Shown here: positions 1 to 7,598 of the stretch, one piece after another
Numbering within the stretch: position 1 is the first letter of the stretch
How the letters are laid out: every line of letters begins with the position of its first letter
Assembly (NCBI GenBank): GCA_964585575.1
Contig: CAZPEM010000109.1
Span: 1-11,297, forward strand
Direction: 5' to 3'
Origin: UBA4655 sp964585575
GTDB lineage: Bacteria > Planctomycetota > Planctomycetia > Pirellulales > UBA1268
Length of the DNA stretch: 11,297 nt
The notes under the pieces: generated by a model
Told to the model about the DNA's origin: nothing
Seen by the model: the letters and a program-made list of their open reading frames with translations, nothing else
Databases searched by the model: none
Program-made: the position numbers and the translations under genes

Positions 1-1
1 T

Positions 2-610
2 CGGATGCAGTCGAGCGTGCCCGAACTGACGAATCTCGCGGGCGAATCGGAGAGCACGCTCGCCCTGTATGGCGACCAGGTGAAAAACCCCGGATCGTTC
101 GCCAACTCCGTGCTCATGGCGCGGCGGATGGTGGAGCGGGGCGTGCGGTTCGTCCAGATCTATCTGAACCACTGGGATCACCACGCCAACGTGGTGGGTC
201 GGCTGACGAACGGCTCCAAGGACATCGATCAGCCCTGCTACGGGCTCGTGCAGGACCTGAAGGCCCGCGGCCTCTTGGACGAGACGCTCATCATCTGGGG
301 CGGCGAGTTCGGCCGCACGGTCTACTCCCAGGGGGGGCTTTCCAGGGAGAACTACGGCCGCGACCACCATCCCCGCTGCTTCACGATGTGGATGGCCGGC
401 GGCGGCTCGCGACCCGGGCAGATCTACGGCGAGACCGACGACTTCTCCTACAACATCGTCAAGGATCCGGTCCACATCCGCGACTTCCATGCCACGGTGC
501 TGCACCTGATGGGCTTCGACCACGAGCGGCTCACCTACCGTCACCTCGGCCTCGACCAGCGGCTCACCGGCGTGGAGCACGCCCGTGTCGTCCGGGAATT
601 GCTCGCATGA
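2..610 (+). CDS. DUF1501 family protein, C-terminal part (5' end outside window)
   Basis: The reading frame is open from the first bases, so the gene starts upstream; about 200 C-terminal residues are visible. Family hallmarks are an HWDHH segment near base 170, a DLKARGLLDETL block, GGEFGRT from about base 299, and GRDHHP followed by a TMWMAGGG segment. The end (DPVHIRDFHATVLHLMG, then DHERLTYR) is the usual DUF1501 C-terminus, so the 3' end is complete. DUF1501 proteins belong to the alkaline-phosphatase/sulfatase-like superfamily, are usually exported through a Tat signal (here it would lie upstream), and in planctomycetes normally follow a DUF1549/DUF1553 cytochrome-type gene. The biochemical role is not established. 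The stop overlaps the next start as ATGA (607-610), which indicates an operon with translational coupling to the giant heme protein. Confidence 0.93.
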   Translation, partial: RMQSSVPELTNLAGESESTLALYGDQVKNPGSFANSVLMARRMVERGVRFVQIYLNHWDHHANVVGRLTNGSKDIDQPCYGLVQDLKARGLLDETLIIWGGEFGRTVYSQGGLSRENYGRDHHPRCFTMWMAGGGSRPGQIYGETDDFSYNIVKDPVHIRDFHATVLHLMGFDHERLTYRHLGLDQRLTGVEHARVVRELLA

Positions 611-3600
611 CTCCGGTTACTTCGGACGTCGTTTCCCTCATGCGGTTCGTACGGCTCGCCGTGCTCGCGGCGTCGGCCTTCGTGGCGGCGATGGCCGTGG
701 CGATGGTGCCGGCGGCCGCGGCCGAGTCCGTGAAGCCGCAGCCTGCCACGCAGGCCGATCCCCTGAAGACGGCACGCGAACTGCTCTCGATCCCGCCGCG
801 GCCGGCCCGTTCCCCGCTGCAGCCGAGCAGCCTGCCGCTGGGATTCATCGACGGGGAGCGAATCGCTTTCCTCGGCAACTCGACCGCCGAGCGGATGAGC
901 CTCTTCGGCCACTTCGAGTCGCTGCTCCACCAGCGATTCCCGGAGAAGCGGCTCGTCGTGCGAAACTTCGCCTGGCCGGCCGACGAGGTCGGCAACCGGC
1001 AGCGGCCGACCGATTACACGCGGCTCGACGATCCGTTGGCCGCCTTCGGGGCCGACACGTTCCTGCTCTTCTTCGGCTTCAACGAGTCGTTCGCCGGCCC
1101 GGACGGCGTGGCAAAGTTCAAGGCCGACTACGCGAAGCTCATCGGCGACCTCGCCGCGAAGTATCCGCGGGACGAAACGAAGGCCCCGCCCCGGTTCGTG
1201 ATCGTCTCCCCGATCGCGGTGGAGCAGAGCGGCGATCCGCTCTTGCCCGATGCCGCCGCCCAGAACGTGAACCTCGCCCTCTACGGGGATGCCGCAAAGG
1301 AGGTGGCGGCGGCACGGGGGATCGCGTTCGTCGATCTGTTTTCGCCGACGCTCGCGGCCTTCTCGGCGAAGACGGGCCTCCAGCACACGATCAACGGCTG
1401 CCACGTAAACGAGGCGGGCGACAGGATCGTCGGCGAGTCGCTCGACCGGGCCCTCTTCGGCGGCCCCGCGTCGAACCAGCTCGGCGGTGACCGCTTCGAG
1501 AAGCTGCGGGCCGCCGTGAACGACAAGTCGTGGGTCCATCTCCAGGACTACCGGATGGTCAACGGTTGGTACGTGTACGGCGGCCGCCGCACCTGGGACA
1601 CGGAGACGTTCCCTCGGGAGTACGTGAAGCTGCGGAGCATGGCGGCCGTCCGTGACCGCTCCATTTGGGACATCGCCGCCGGCCGCGAGGTGCCGCCGAT
1701 TCCGGACGACTCCGCCACGGGCGAACTCTTCACGCCGCAGACGCGGTTCGGCGAGCCGAGGCAGGCCTACAGCGAGAACGCCGAGGGGGGACCGGTCATC
1801 AAGTCGCCCGAAGAGTTCGTGAAGACGTGTGAGGTGCCCGAGGGCTTCGAGGTCAGGCTCTTCGCCGACGAGCGGAAGTTTCCGGAGATCGCCAATCCGG
1901 TGCAGCTCGCCTTCGATTCGAAGGGACGCCTCTGGGTCTCGACGATGCCGGGCTATCCGCAGTGGCAGCCGGGCAGCCCGAAGCCCGCCGACAAGCTCGT
2001 GATCCTCGAGGACACCGACGGGGATGGCGCGGCCGACAAGAGCACGATCTTCTACGACAAGCTCCATTGCCCGACGGGATTCCAGTTCTTCGACGGCGGG
2101 GTGTTCGTCATGGACCAGCCCAGGATGCTGTGGCTGAAGGATTCCGACGGTGACGACAAGGCCGACGTGGTCGTCCACGTGCTCGACGGGTGGGCCACCG
2201 AAGACACCCACCACACGGCCGGCGCGTTCGAGGCGAGCCCGGGCGGCCTGCTGCACATGCTCGAGGGGGTCGCGATGAGCACCACCCTGGAAACCCCATG
2301 GGGCCCCTTCCGCAATTTCGGCTCGTCCGGCTGCTACGTGCTCGACCCGAGGACCTGGAAGATCCGTCACTTCAAGACGCCCGGCTACGGCAATCCGTGG
2401 TGCTACGTCTTCAACGAATGGGGCCAGGGCATCTGTGGCGACGGCACGAGTGCGAGCCAGCACTGGGACACGCCCCTTTCCGGCGGCCAGTATCCCGGCC
2501 GCAAGGGGATGAATCCCGTCTTCGACACCGAGGGAATGCGGCCCGTCATCGGCAGCGAATTCCTGCGGACGCGGCAGTTTCCCGACGACGTGCAGGACCA
2601 GTTCATCTACGCGTGCGTGATCAACACCAACGGCATGCCCCGCTGGCGGATCGCCGACGACGGCGCCGGCTACAAGGGGATCCGGGTGCGTCGCGATCCC
2701 GACAAGAAGGAGACGGCGTTCGACCTCATCAATAGCACGGACAAGCATTTCCGACCGGTCGATCCGCAGATCGGCCCCGACGGAGCGCTCTGGTTCGGCG
2801 ACTGGGCCAACCCGCTCATCGGCCACATGCAGTACAGTCAGCGGGATCCCAATCGTGACCACCTTCATGGCCGCATCTACCGGCTCGTCTATGCCAAGAA
2901 GCCGCTCGTCGAGCCGGAAACGCAGGCGGGCAGGCCCACCGCGGCCGTGCTCGCGCAGCTCGAGTCGCCGGAATGGCGGACCCGCTACCGGGCCCGCGCC
3001 GACCTGCAGGCCCGGCCGAAGACGGAAGTGCTCGCGGCGGCGTCCGAATGGCTCTCGAAGAAGGCTGCGGATCCCGCCTACGACCGGCTGCGGATGGAGG
3101 TGCTCTGGCTCCAGCAGAGTTTCCATGCGGTCGACCCGAAGATGCTCGATCAGGCCCTCGCCGCCAAGACGCCCGACGCCCGGGCCGCCGCCACGCGGGT
3201 CTTGTCGGACGAACGGGACCGGATTCCGGGGGCCGAGCGGCTCCTCGTGAAGCAGTCGGCCGACGACCACCCGCGGGTGCGGACGGAGGCGGTGCGGGGC
3301 TTGAGCTTCCTCGGCACCGGAGAGGCCATCCAGGCGGTTGCCGCCGCGGCCAACATAGTGCCGCAGGATCCTTATCTCGCCTACACCTGCGAAGCCGCGC
3401 TCGGAACGCACATCTCCGTCTGGAAGGGGCCGCACGAAAAGGGTGAGTTCGTCGCCAAGGGGTCGCCGGCGGAGAGGATCCTGGACGACGTCCTCGGCCT
3501 CGACAGGAAGGCGGCGGAGCTTCAGCCCTACCTCGCCGTGCTGACGAGCAAGACCCCGACTGCCGAGGAGCAGCGCAACAAGGCGATGCAAGCGATCGCC

Positions 3601-4017
3601 GACATCCGCGGCGGCGACCTCGAAAACGGCAGGCAGGTCTTCCGACGGATCTGCGCCAACTGCCACAAGATGGGCGGTGAGGGATCGGAACTCGGGCCCG
3701 AACTGACGAAGGTCGCCGCCCGGCTCTCCTCATACAAGCTCGTTCAGTCGATCATCGAGCCCAACGCCGAGATCGACGACAAGTATCTTTCCACGCTCGT
3801 CGTCACCGACGACGGTCGGAGCTTCACGGGCCTGCTCGTGAGCGAGACGCCCGAGCAGATCGTGGTCAACGACGGCAAGAACAGGCGGGTGATTCCGGTC
3901 GAGCAGATCGACGAGCGGGCGAAGCTGCGTCAAAGCAGCATGCCCGAGGGCTTTGCGGCGACGCTCTCGCCCAACGAGTTTCTCGACGTGCTCGAGTATC
4001 TGCGGAGCATGAAGTAG
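607..4017 (+). CDS. Exported SGNH hydrolase / PVC-type dehydrogenase / HEAT / CxxCH heme protein
   Basis: A 1136-residue multidomain protein of the planctomycete 'PVC-type heme-binding CxxCH' class. An N-terminal signal peptide (hydrophobic stretch ending in a run of Ala) predicts export. Residues about 83-285 are an SGNH-hydrolase-like domain: GNS with Ser92, GFNE with Asn159 and NGCH with His266. Residues about 405-760 are the putative membrane-bound dehydrogenase (beta-propeller-like) domain, starting at CEVPEGFEV, with Asp-rich DTDGDG and DSDGDD loops near residue 470 and further on that look calcium-binding. A helical HEAT-like region follows (about 790-960). The C-terminal cytochrome c domain has CANCH at 1016-1020 and a plausible axial Met1112 in SSMPEGF. 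The substrate is unknown; oxidation of sugars or polymers coupled to heme is the usual inference. Start 607 is chosen for the ATGA overlap with DUF1501. ATG 640 is a serious alternative because it gives a cleaner signal peptide (MRFVRLAVL...), without the Asp-containing leader. Confidence 0.92.
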   Translation: MTPVTSDVVSLMRFVRLAVLAASAFVAAMAVAMVPAAAAESVKPQPATQADPLKTARELLSIPPRPARSPLQPSSLPLGFIDGERIAFLGNSTAERMSLFGHFESLLHQRFPEKRLVVRNFAWPADEVGNRQRPTDYTRLDDPLAAFGADTFLLFFGFNESFAGPDGVAKFKADYAKLIGDLAAKYPRDETKAPPRFVIVSPIAVEQSGDPLLPDAAAQNVNLALYGDAAKEVAAARGIAFVDLFSPTLAAFSAKTGLQHTINGCHVNEAGDRIVGESLDRALFGGPASNQLGGDRFEKLRAAVNDKSWVHLQDYRMVNGWYVYGGRRTWDTETFPREYVKLRSMAAVRDRSIWDIAAGREVPPIPDDSATGELFTPQTRFGEPRQAYSENAEGGPVIKSPEEFVKTCEVPEGFEVRLFADERKFPEIANPVQLAFDSKGRLWVSTMPGYPQWQPGSPKPADKLVILEDTDGDGAADKSTIFYDKLHCPTGFQFFDGGVFVMDQPRMLWLKDSDGDDKADVVVHVLDGWATEDTHHTAGAFEASPGGLLHMLEGVAMSTTLETPWGPFRNFGSSGCYVLDPRTWKIRHFKTPGYGNPWCYVFNEWGQGICGDGTSASQHWDTPLSGGQYPGRKGMNPVFDTEGMRPVIGSEFLRTRQFPDDVQDQFIYACVINTNGMPRWRIADDGAGYKGIRVRRDPDKKETAFDLINSTDKHFRPVDPQIGPDGALWFGDWANPLIGHMQYSQRDPNRDHLHGRIYRLVYAKKPLVEPETQAGRPTAAVLAQLESPEWRTRYRARADLQARPKTEVLAAASEWLSKKAADPAYDRLRMEVLWLQQSFHAVDPKMLDQALAAKTPDARAAATRVLSDERDRIPGAERLLVKQSADDHPRVRTEAVRGLSFLGTGEAIQAVAAAANIVPQDPYLAYTCEAALGTHISVWKGPHEKGEFVAKGSPAERILDDVLGLDRKAAELQPYLAVLTSKTPTAEEQRNKAMQAIADIRGGDLENGRQVFRRICANCHKMGGEGSELGPELTKVAARLSSYKLVQSIIEPNAEIDDKYLSTLVVTDDGRSFTGLLVSETPEQIVVNDGKNRRVIPVEQIDERAKLRQSSMPEGFAATLSPNEFLDVLEYLRSMK

Positions 4018-4030
4018 CAGGAGTGTCGGG

Positions 4031-4060
4031 CTCGGGATCGCACAACTGTCCCGGAGTTTT
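4031..4060 (+). terminator. Rho-independent terminator after the heme protein gene
   Basis: CTCGGGA (4031-4037) pairs with TCCCGGAG (4049-4056) with one bulged G, around an 11-base loop, and is followed at once by TTTT (4057-4060). It lies 13 bases after the stop codon at 4017 and would end the DUF1501-heme protein operon. Confidence 0.55.
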
Positions 4061-4159
4061 CGGCGCGTCGCGGCCGGACTGGTGAACGCGGGAGCGGCGG
4101 CCGGATAGGATGGCGGCCGTGCGGCGAGCCCTGCCGCGAAAACCGACGGAGAATTCCTC

Positions 4160-4996
4160 ATGATCGACCAGTCCGGCACGCTCGAGTCGCCCGTGGCGGC
4201 TGCCGCCGCGAACCGCATCCGCCCCCTCGATCCGATCGAGCGACGGGTGCTCGGCACGCTCATCGAGAAGGGCAAGACAACGCCCGACCAATATCCGATG
4301 TCGCTCAACTCGCTCGTGTCGGGCTGCAACCAGAAGAGCAACCGCGATCCGCTGATGACGCTCGACGAGGAGCGGGTGAGCCGGGCGTTGGGACGGCTGC
4401 GGGAGAGCGGGGCAGTCGCGGAGGTGTTCGGCAGCGGGCGGATCGCCCGCTATCGTCACCTCGCCTACGAGTGGCTCGGCGTCGAGAAGGAGGAGCTCTC
4501 GATCCTGGGGGAGCTGCTGCTGCGCGGGGAGCAGAGCGAAGGGGACCTCCGCGGCCGCGCGAGCCGCATGGACCCGATCCCGGATCTCGCGGTGCTGCGA
4601 ACCCATCTCGACCGCCTGGCCGGTCGGGGCCTCGTCACCTGGCTGTCGCCCCCCGGCCGCGGCCGGCTCCTCACCCACGGACTCCTGCCGGCGGACGAGC
4701 TCCGCGAGGTGCAGGTGAGGATCGGTAACGGCGCTCCGCCTCCGGCGTCGCCGACGGGCAATGGTCCGCAGGCAGCTGGTCCGCAGGCAGCTGGTCCACA
4801 GGCAGCTGGTCCACAGGCAGCAAACGGCCCGCAGTCGGTGAATGGATCGGCGGGTGTCGCGTCGCCCCAGCGGCACGAGCAGGAGATCTGGCACGGACTC
4901 GACCACAGGGTCGCCCGACTGGAAGCGACCGTCGCCGAGCTCCTCGAGCGGATCGCGACGATCGAGATGGAAGGCGGCCCGGGTCGCGAGGGCTGA
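4160..4996 (+). CDS. yceH: YceH/DUF480 (UPF0502) family winged-helix protein
   Basis: A 278-residue protein. Residues 24-64 carry the family signature: RRVLGTLIEKGKTTPDQYP then SLN and CNQKSNRDP, closely like E. coli YceH. A second winged-helix unit follows (LLLRGEQSEGDLRGRASRM). YceH-type proteins are small DNA-binding-like proteins of unclear function, about 210-220 residues in E. coli. This one is longer because of a Gly-Pro-Gln-Ala-Ala repeat linker (202-221) before a C-terminal coiled coil (LDHRVARLEATVAELLERI). The YceH C-terminus also has a short coiled coil. The start is supported by GGAG at 4148-4151, 8 bases before ATG. A TAGGAT hexamer at 4106-4111 could be a -10 element but has no convincing -35. 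The gene converges on icd with 14 bases between stops. There is no obvious functional link to its neighbours. Confidence 0.93.
   Translation: MIDQSGTLESPVAAAAANRIRPLDPIERRVLGTLIEKGKTTPDQYPMSLNSLVSGCNQKSNRDPLMTLDEERVSRALGRLRESGAVAEVFGSGRIARYRHLAYEWLGVEKEELSILGELLLRGEQSEGDLRGRASRMDPIPDLAVLRTHLDRLAGRGLVTWLSPPGRGRLLTHGLLPADELREVQVRIGNGAPPPASPTGNGPQAAGPQAAGPQAAGPQAANGPQSVNGSAGVASPQRHEQEIWHGLDHRVARLEATVAELLERIATIEMEGGPGREG
4763..4822 (+). repeat. Four tandem 15-bp units encoding GPQAA
   Basis: Unit GGTCCRCAGGCAGCW is repeated at 4763, 4778, 4793 and 4808. Copies 1-2 have CCG and copies 3-4 have CCA; the last copy ends in GCA rather than GCT. The run is followed by a degenerate partial unit (NGPQ). 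It keeps the yceH frame and makes a flexible linker between the winged-helix part and the C-terminal coiled coil. Confidence 0.95.
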
Positions 4997-5010
4997 AGGG
5001 GTCGCCCCCG

Positions 5011-6450
5011 TCAGTCCTCCCCTTGCGCCTTCGTGAACCCGTCCTTGCCGTCGATCCGCAGAAGTCGCTCCACGTGGCAGACCTCGTGGGTTTCGTTGAT
5101 CTTCTTCGCGAGCGCCAGCGCCTCGTCGAATCGGATCGGCTCCCCGCTACGGCTCACGAACCGGCAGCGGTGGTGACAGACGCAGTCGATGTTGGGGTTG
5201 CCGTCGGGATAGACCTTCGTGCCGCGGTTCGAGATCATCTTCAGCTTCAGCACCGCCCCCTCGGCGATCGACTCGAGCGACTTCCCGAGTTCCGCGGGCT
5301 CGAGGCCGCTCTCGACGAAGATGTCGGCTCCCACGACGTCCTTCGTCTTCGCGGGGCGGAACACCGGATTGCGGCTCACCTGCGGCATCCGGATCGGCTT
5401 CGCGGTTCGGACGCTCCAGCCCTCCGCCCGACGGCCGAGGTTGGCGATGACGTGCTTGGCATATTCCGACGTCTTCACCCCCTTGTCGTAGCCGACCACG
5501 TCTCCGGTGAGCCGACCATCCATGAGCGTGGCGAGCACGGCATGCTCGACGTCGGCGGCCGCGGCGAACTCGCCGAGGTGCTTGAGCATCATCACCCCGC
5601 TGAGGATCACGGCCGTTGGATTGATGACGTCCTTGCCGGCGTACTTGGGCGCGGAGCCGTGGACCGCCTCGAAGATCGCGATGCCGTTGCCGAGATTGGC
5701 GGAGGGCGCGAAGCCGAGCCCGCCCACGAGCGCCGAGGTGAGGTCGCTGATGATGTCTCCGTTCATGTTCGTCGTGACGATCACGTCGAACTGCGACGGC
5801 TTCTTCACGAGCTGGTGGGCACAGTTGTCGATGATCACGTGCCACGACTGGATGTCGGGATACTCCGGCGCGATCCGCTCGAACGTCCTCTTCAGCTCCC
5901 CCTCGGTGAGCTTCATGATGTTCGACTTCGTGGCGCAGGCGACCGACTTCCGCCCCTCCGACCGGGCAAACTCGAACGCGAGCCGCACGATCTTCTCGCA
6001 GCCCTTCGCGCTGATCAGCTTCAGGCACTGCGCCACGTCGGGAGTCTGCATGTGCTCGATGCCGGCGTAGAGATCCTCGACGTTCTCCCGAACCACGACG
6101 AGATCGACGCCCTGGCCCGTGTAGGGAGTGACGACGCCGGGAAGCTCCCGCACGGGGCGGATGTTGGCGAAGGTTTCGAACAGCTTCCGCAACGTCACGT
6201 TGGCCGACTTCTCACCGAAGCCCACCGGCGTGCCGAGAGGGCCCTTCAGGACGACCCGCGTTTGGCTGATCGAATCGATCGTCTCCTGCGGAACCCCGGA
6301 GGCGATGCCCTGCTTGAAGACGCGTTCGCCGGCATGCCGCTCGATCCAGTCGATGCCAACGCCCGTGGCGTTGATGATGTCGATCGCGGCATGGACGCAT
6401 TCGGGGCCGATCCCGTCTCCAGGGATCACGGTCACTGCGTGTTTCGTCAT
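5011..6450 (-). CDS. icd: Isocitrate dehydrogenase, Thermus/Rickettsia long type, probably NADP-dependent
   Basis: A 479-residue enzyme of the TCA cycle converting isocitrate to 2-oxoglutarate and CO2. Visible landmarks: PGDGIGPE at 10-17; substrate-binding KSANVTLR with Ser82, Asn84 and Arg88; NIRP with Arg98; RENVEDLYAGIEH with Arg121 and Tyr128; Lys175 in ATKSNIMK; Asp208; and metal-binding NGDIISD with Asp232 and Asp236. HGSAPKYAG (264-272) has Lys269-Tyr270, the pair that in E. coli Icd contacts the NADP 2'-phosphate; NAD enzymes usually have Asp-Ile. A C-terminal extension of about 140 residues, with MISNRGTKVYP and a final FTKAQGED, matches my memory of Thermus thermophilus Icd and is shared with the Rickettsia-type enzyme. 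The start at 6450 is chosen over the longer frame (to 6549) because the homologous protein begins just before PGDGIGPE and GGAG lies 7 bases upstream (6458-6461 on the plus strand). Confidence 0.96.
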   Translation of the reverse strand: MTKHAVTVIPGDGIGPECVHAAIDIINATGVGIDWIERHAGERVFKQGIASGVPQETIDSISQTRVVLKGPLGTPVGFGEKSANVTLRKLFETFANIRPVRELPGVVTPYTGQGVDLVVVRENVEDLYAGIEHMQTPDVAQCLKLISAKGCEKIVRLAFEFARSEGRKSVACATKSNIMKLTEGELKRTFERIAPEYPDIQSWHVIIDNCAHQLVKKPSQFDVIVTTNMNGDIISDLTSALVGGLGFAPSANLGNGIAIFEAVHGSAPKYAGKDVINPTAVILSGVMMLKHLGEFAAAADVEHAVLATLMDGRLTGDVVGYDKGVKTSEYAKHVIANLGRRAEGWSVRTAKPIRMPQVSRNPVFRPAKTKDVVGADIFVESGLEPAELGKSLESIAEGAVLKLKMISNRGTKVYPDGNPNIDCVCHHRCRFVSRSGEPIRFDEALALAKKINETHEVCHVERLLRIDGKDGFTKAQGED

Positions 6451-6521
6451 GGCGGGGCTCCGATGGGGAGGTGATGGAGGTGGGACGAGTCGGACAGCGA
6501 GCCGGGCAGCCCAGAAACCAG

Positions 6522-6549
6522 AAAATAGCCGCACGAAAACGCAGGTCAA
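6522..6549 (-). promoter_or_regulatory. Sigma70-like promoter for icd
   Basis: Reading the minus strand, TTGACC (6549-6544) and TATTTT (6527-6522) are separated by 16 bases. This would start transcription near 6515, leaving a leader of about 65 bases before the icd ATG at 6450. The -35 matches consensus at 5 of 6 and the -10 at 4 of 6. Planctomycete promoters are poorly characterised, so the call is moderate. Confidence 0.5.
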
Positions 6550-6553
6550 GGTG

Positions 6554-6575
6554 TCCAGCGTCAGTATGCGCTGGA
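6554..6575. repeat. Perfect 7-bp inverted repeat in the divergent control region
   Basis: TCCAGCG (6554-6560) and CGCTGGA (6569-6575) flank an 8-base centre. It sits 4 bases upstream of the proposed icd -35 and about 90 bases upstream of the divergent dehydrogenase start. It has no T tract on either strand, so an operator is likelier than a terminator. Confidence 0.5.
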
Positions 6576-6667
6576 AAACGCGCGGGCGGGCCGCGCGATC
6601 CTCGGCGACCCGGGCCGCCGGCGGGTACCATGATCCAGCTGCCGCCCCAAACCCTGAAACCCGCCCG

Positions 6668-7579
6668 ATGACGAGTCACCTTGCGTCCGCCACCGTGCCG
6701 GTCGGCTTCATCGGCACCGGCATCATGGGGGCGAGCATGGCGGGGCATCTGCTCGCCGCCGGCCATCCGCTCCACGTGCACAATCGCAGCCGAGCCAAGG
6801 CCGAGCCGCTGCTCGGCCGCGGCGCGATCTGGCACGACACGCCCGCGGGCGTTGCGGACGAGGTCGCCGTCGTGATCACGATGCTCGGCCTGCCCGCCGA
6901 CGTCGAGGAGGTCTACTTCGGCGGCACCGCGCGGGTGCCGCGGGGCCGGGGCCTGCTCGACGCGGCCCGCCCCGGGACGCTGCTCGTCGACATGACCACC
7001 TCGAGCCCTACCCTTGCCGCGCGGATCGCCTCGGCGGCGGCGGCCCGCGGCCTCGCCGCCATCGACGCGCCCGTCTCGGGGGGCGACGTCGGAGCACGCA
7101 CCGCGGCGCTTGTGATCATGGCCGGGGGCGAGCCGGAGGCCTTCGCCCGCGCCGAGCCGCTCTTTGCCCTGATGGGTCGATCGGCCACGCGGCTCGGGCC
7201 CACCGGCGCGGGGCAGCGATGCAAGCTCGCCAACCAGGTGGCCGTGGCCGTGGGCATGGTGGCCTGGTGCGAGGCGCTGGCCCTCGCGCGGGCCGGCGGT
7301 CTCGACCCGGCGGCCGTGCAGCAGGTGATCGCGGGCGGCGCGGCGGGCAGCTGGTCGCTCACGAACCTTGCTCCGCGGGCGTTGGCCGGCGACTTCGCCC
7401 CGGGGTTTCTCGTGCGTCACATGCTCAAGGACATCCGGCTCGCGCGGGAGGCGGTGGCCGACGGGGCCGCCGACTTCCCCGGCCTGGCCGTGGCCGAAAC
7501 GCTCTACGCCAAGCTCGTCGAACGCGGCCAGGGCGACGCGGGCACCCAGGCCCTGTGGCAGCTCGCCGCCGGGAACTGA
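6668..7579 (+). CDS. NAD(P)-dependent beta-hydroxyacid dehydrogenase (3-hydroxyisobutyrate / tartronate-semialdehyde reductase family)
   Basis: A 303-residue cytoplasmic oxidoreductase, normal length for the family. The Rossmann motif GFIGTGIMG lies at 13-21. HNRS (38-41) follows the second strand, and an Asn-Arg-Ser/Thr there usually goes with NADP(H) rather than NAD(H) preference. The substrate loop DAPVSGGDVGA is at 133-143 and the catalytic Lys186 with Asn189 is in CKLANQ. The C-terminal helical domain has GGAAGSWSLTN and the PGFLVRHMLKDIRLA segment typical of GarR/MmsB-like enzymes. The exact substrate (3-hydroxyisobutyrate, tartronate semialdehyde, glyoxylate or succinate semialdehyde) cannot be decided from sequence alone. 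The start gives a short tail before the Rossmann motif; no strong ribosome site is visible. It is divergent from icd across 217 bases, and the next coding remnant begins only about 20 bases after the stop. Confidence 0.93.
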   Translation: MTSHLASATVPVGFIGTGIMGASMAGHLLAAGHPLHVHNRSRAKAEPLLGRGAIWHDTPAGVADEVAVVITMLGLPADVEEVYFGGTARVPRGRGLLDAARPGTLLVDMTTSSPTLAARIASAAAARGLAAIDAPVSGGDVGARTAALVIMAGGEPEAFARAEPLFALMGRSATRLGPTGAGQRCKLANQVAVAVGMVAWCEALALARAGGLDPAAVQQVIAGGAAGSWSLTNLAPRALAGDFAPGFLVRHMLKDIRLAREAVADGAADFPGLAVAETLYAKLVERGQGDAGTQALWQLAAGN

Positions 7580-7598
7580 CCGCGACCCGGCCACGACG

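Noticed and set aside
388..606. Upstream extension of the heme protein frame to ATG 388
   Set aside because: The extra residues are an Arg/Pro-rich shadow of the DUF1501 gene and would bury the signal peptide.
541..3666. 1041-codon open frame on the minus strand opposite the giant heme protein gene
   Set aside because: Arg/Gly/Leu-rich shadow caused by GC-rich third positions; the plus strand has clear domains and a CxxCH motif, the minus frame has none.
4998..5008. GGGG-TCG-CCCC between the converging yceH and icd genes as a terminator
   Set aside because: Only a 4-bp stem with a 3-base loop and no T tract on either strand.
5023..6474. 483-codon open frame on the plus strand across icd
   Set aside because: Antisense to an unmistakable isocitrate dehydrogenase; its sequence is low-complexity His/Arg/Asp/Leu.
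6212..7594. 460-codon minus-strand frame across the hydroxyacid dehydrogenase
   Set aside because: Shadow of the plus-strand gene, which has Rossmann, SGG and catalytic Lys motifs.
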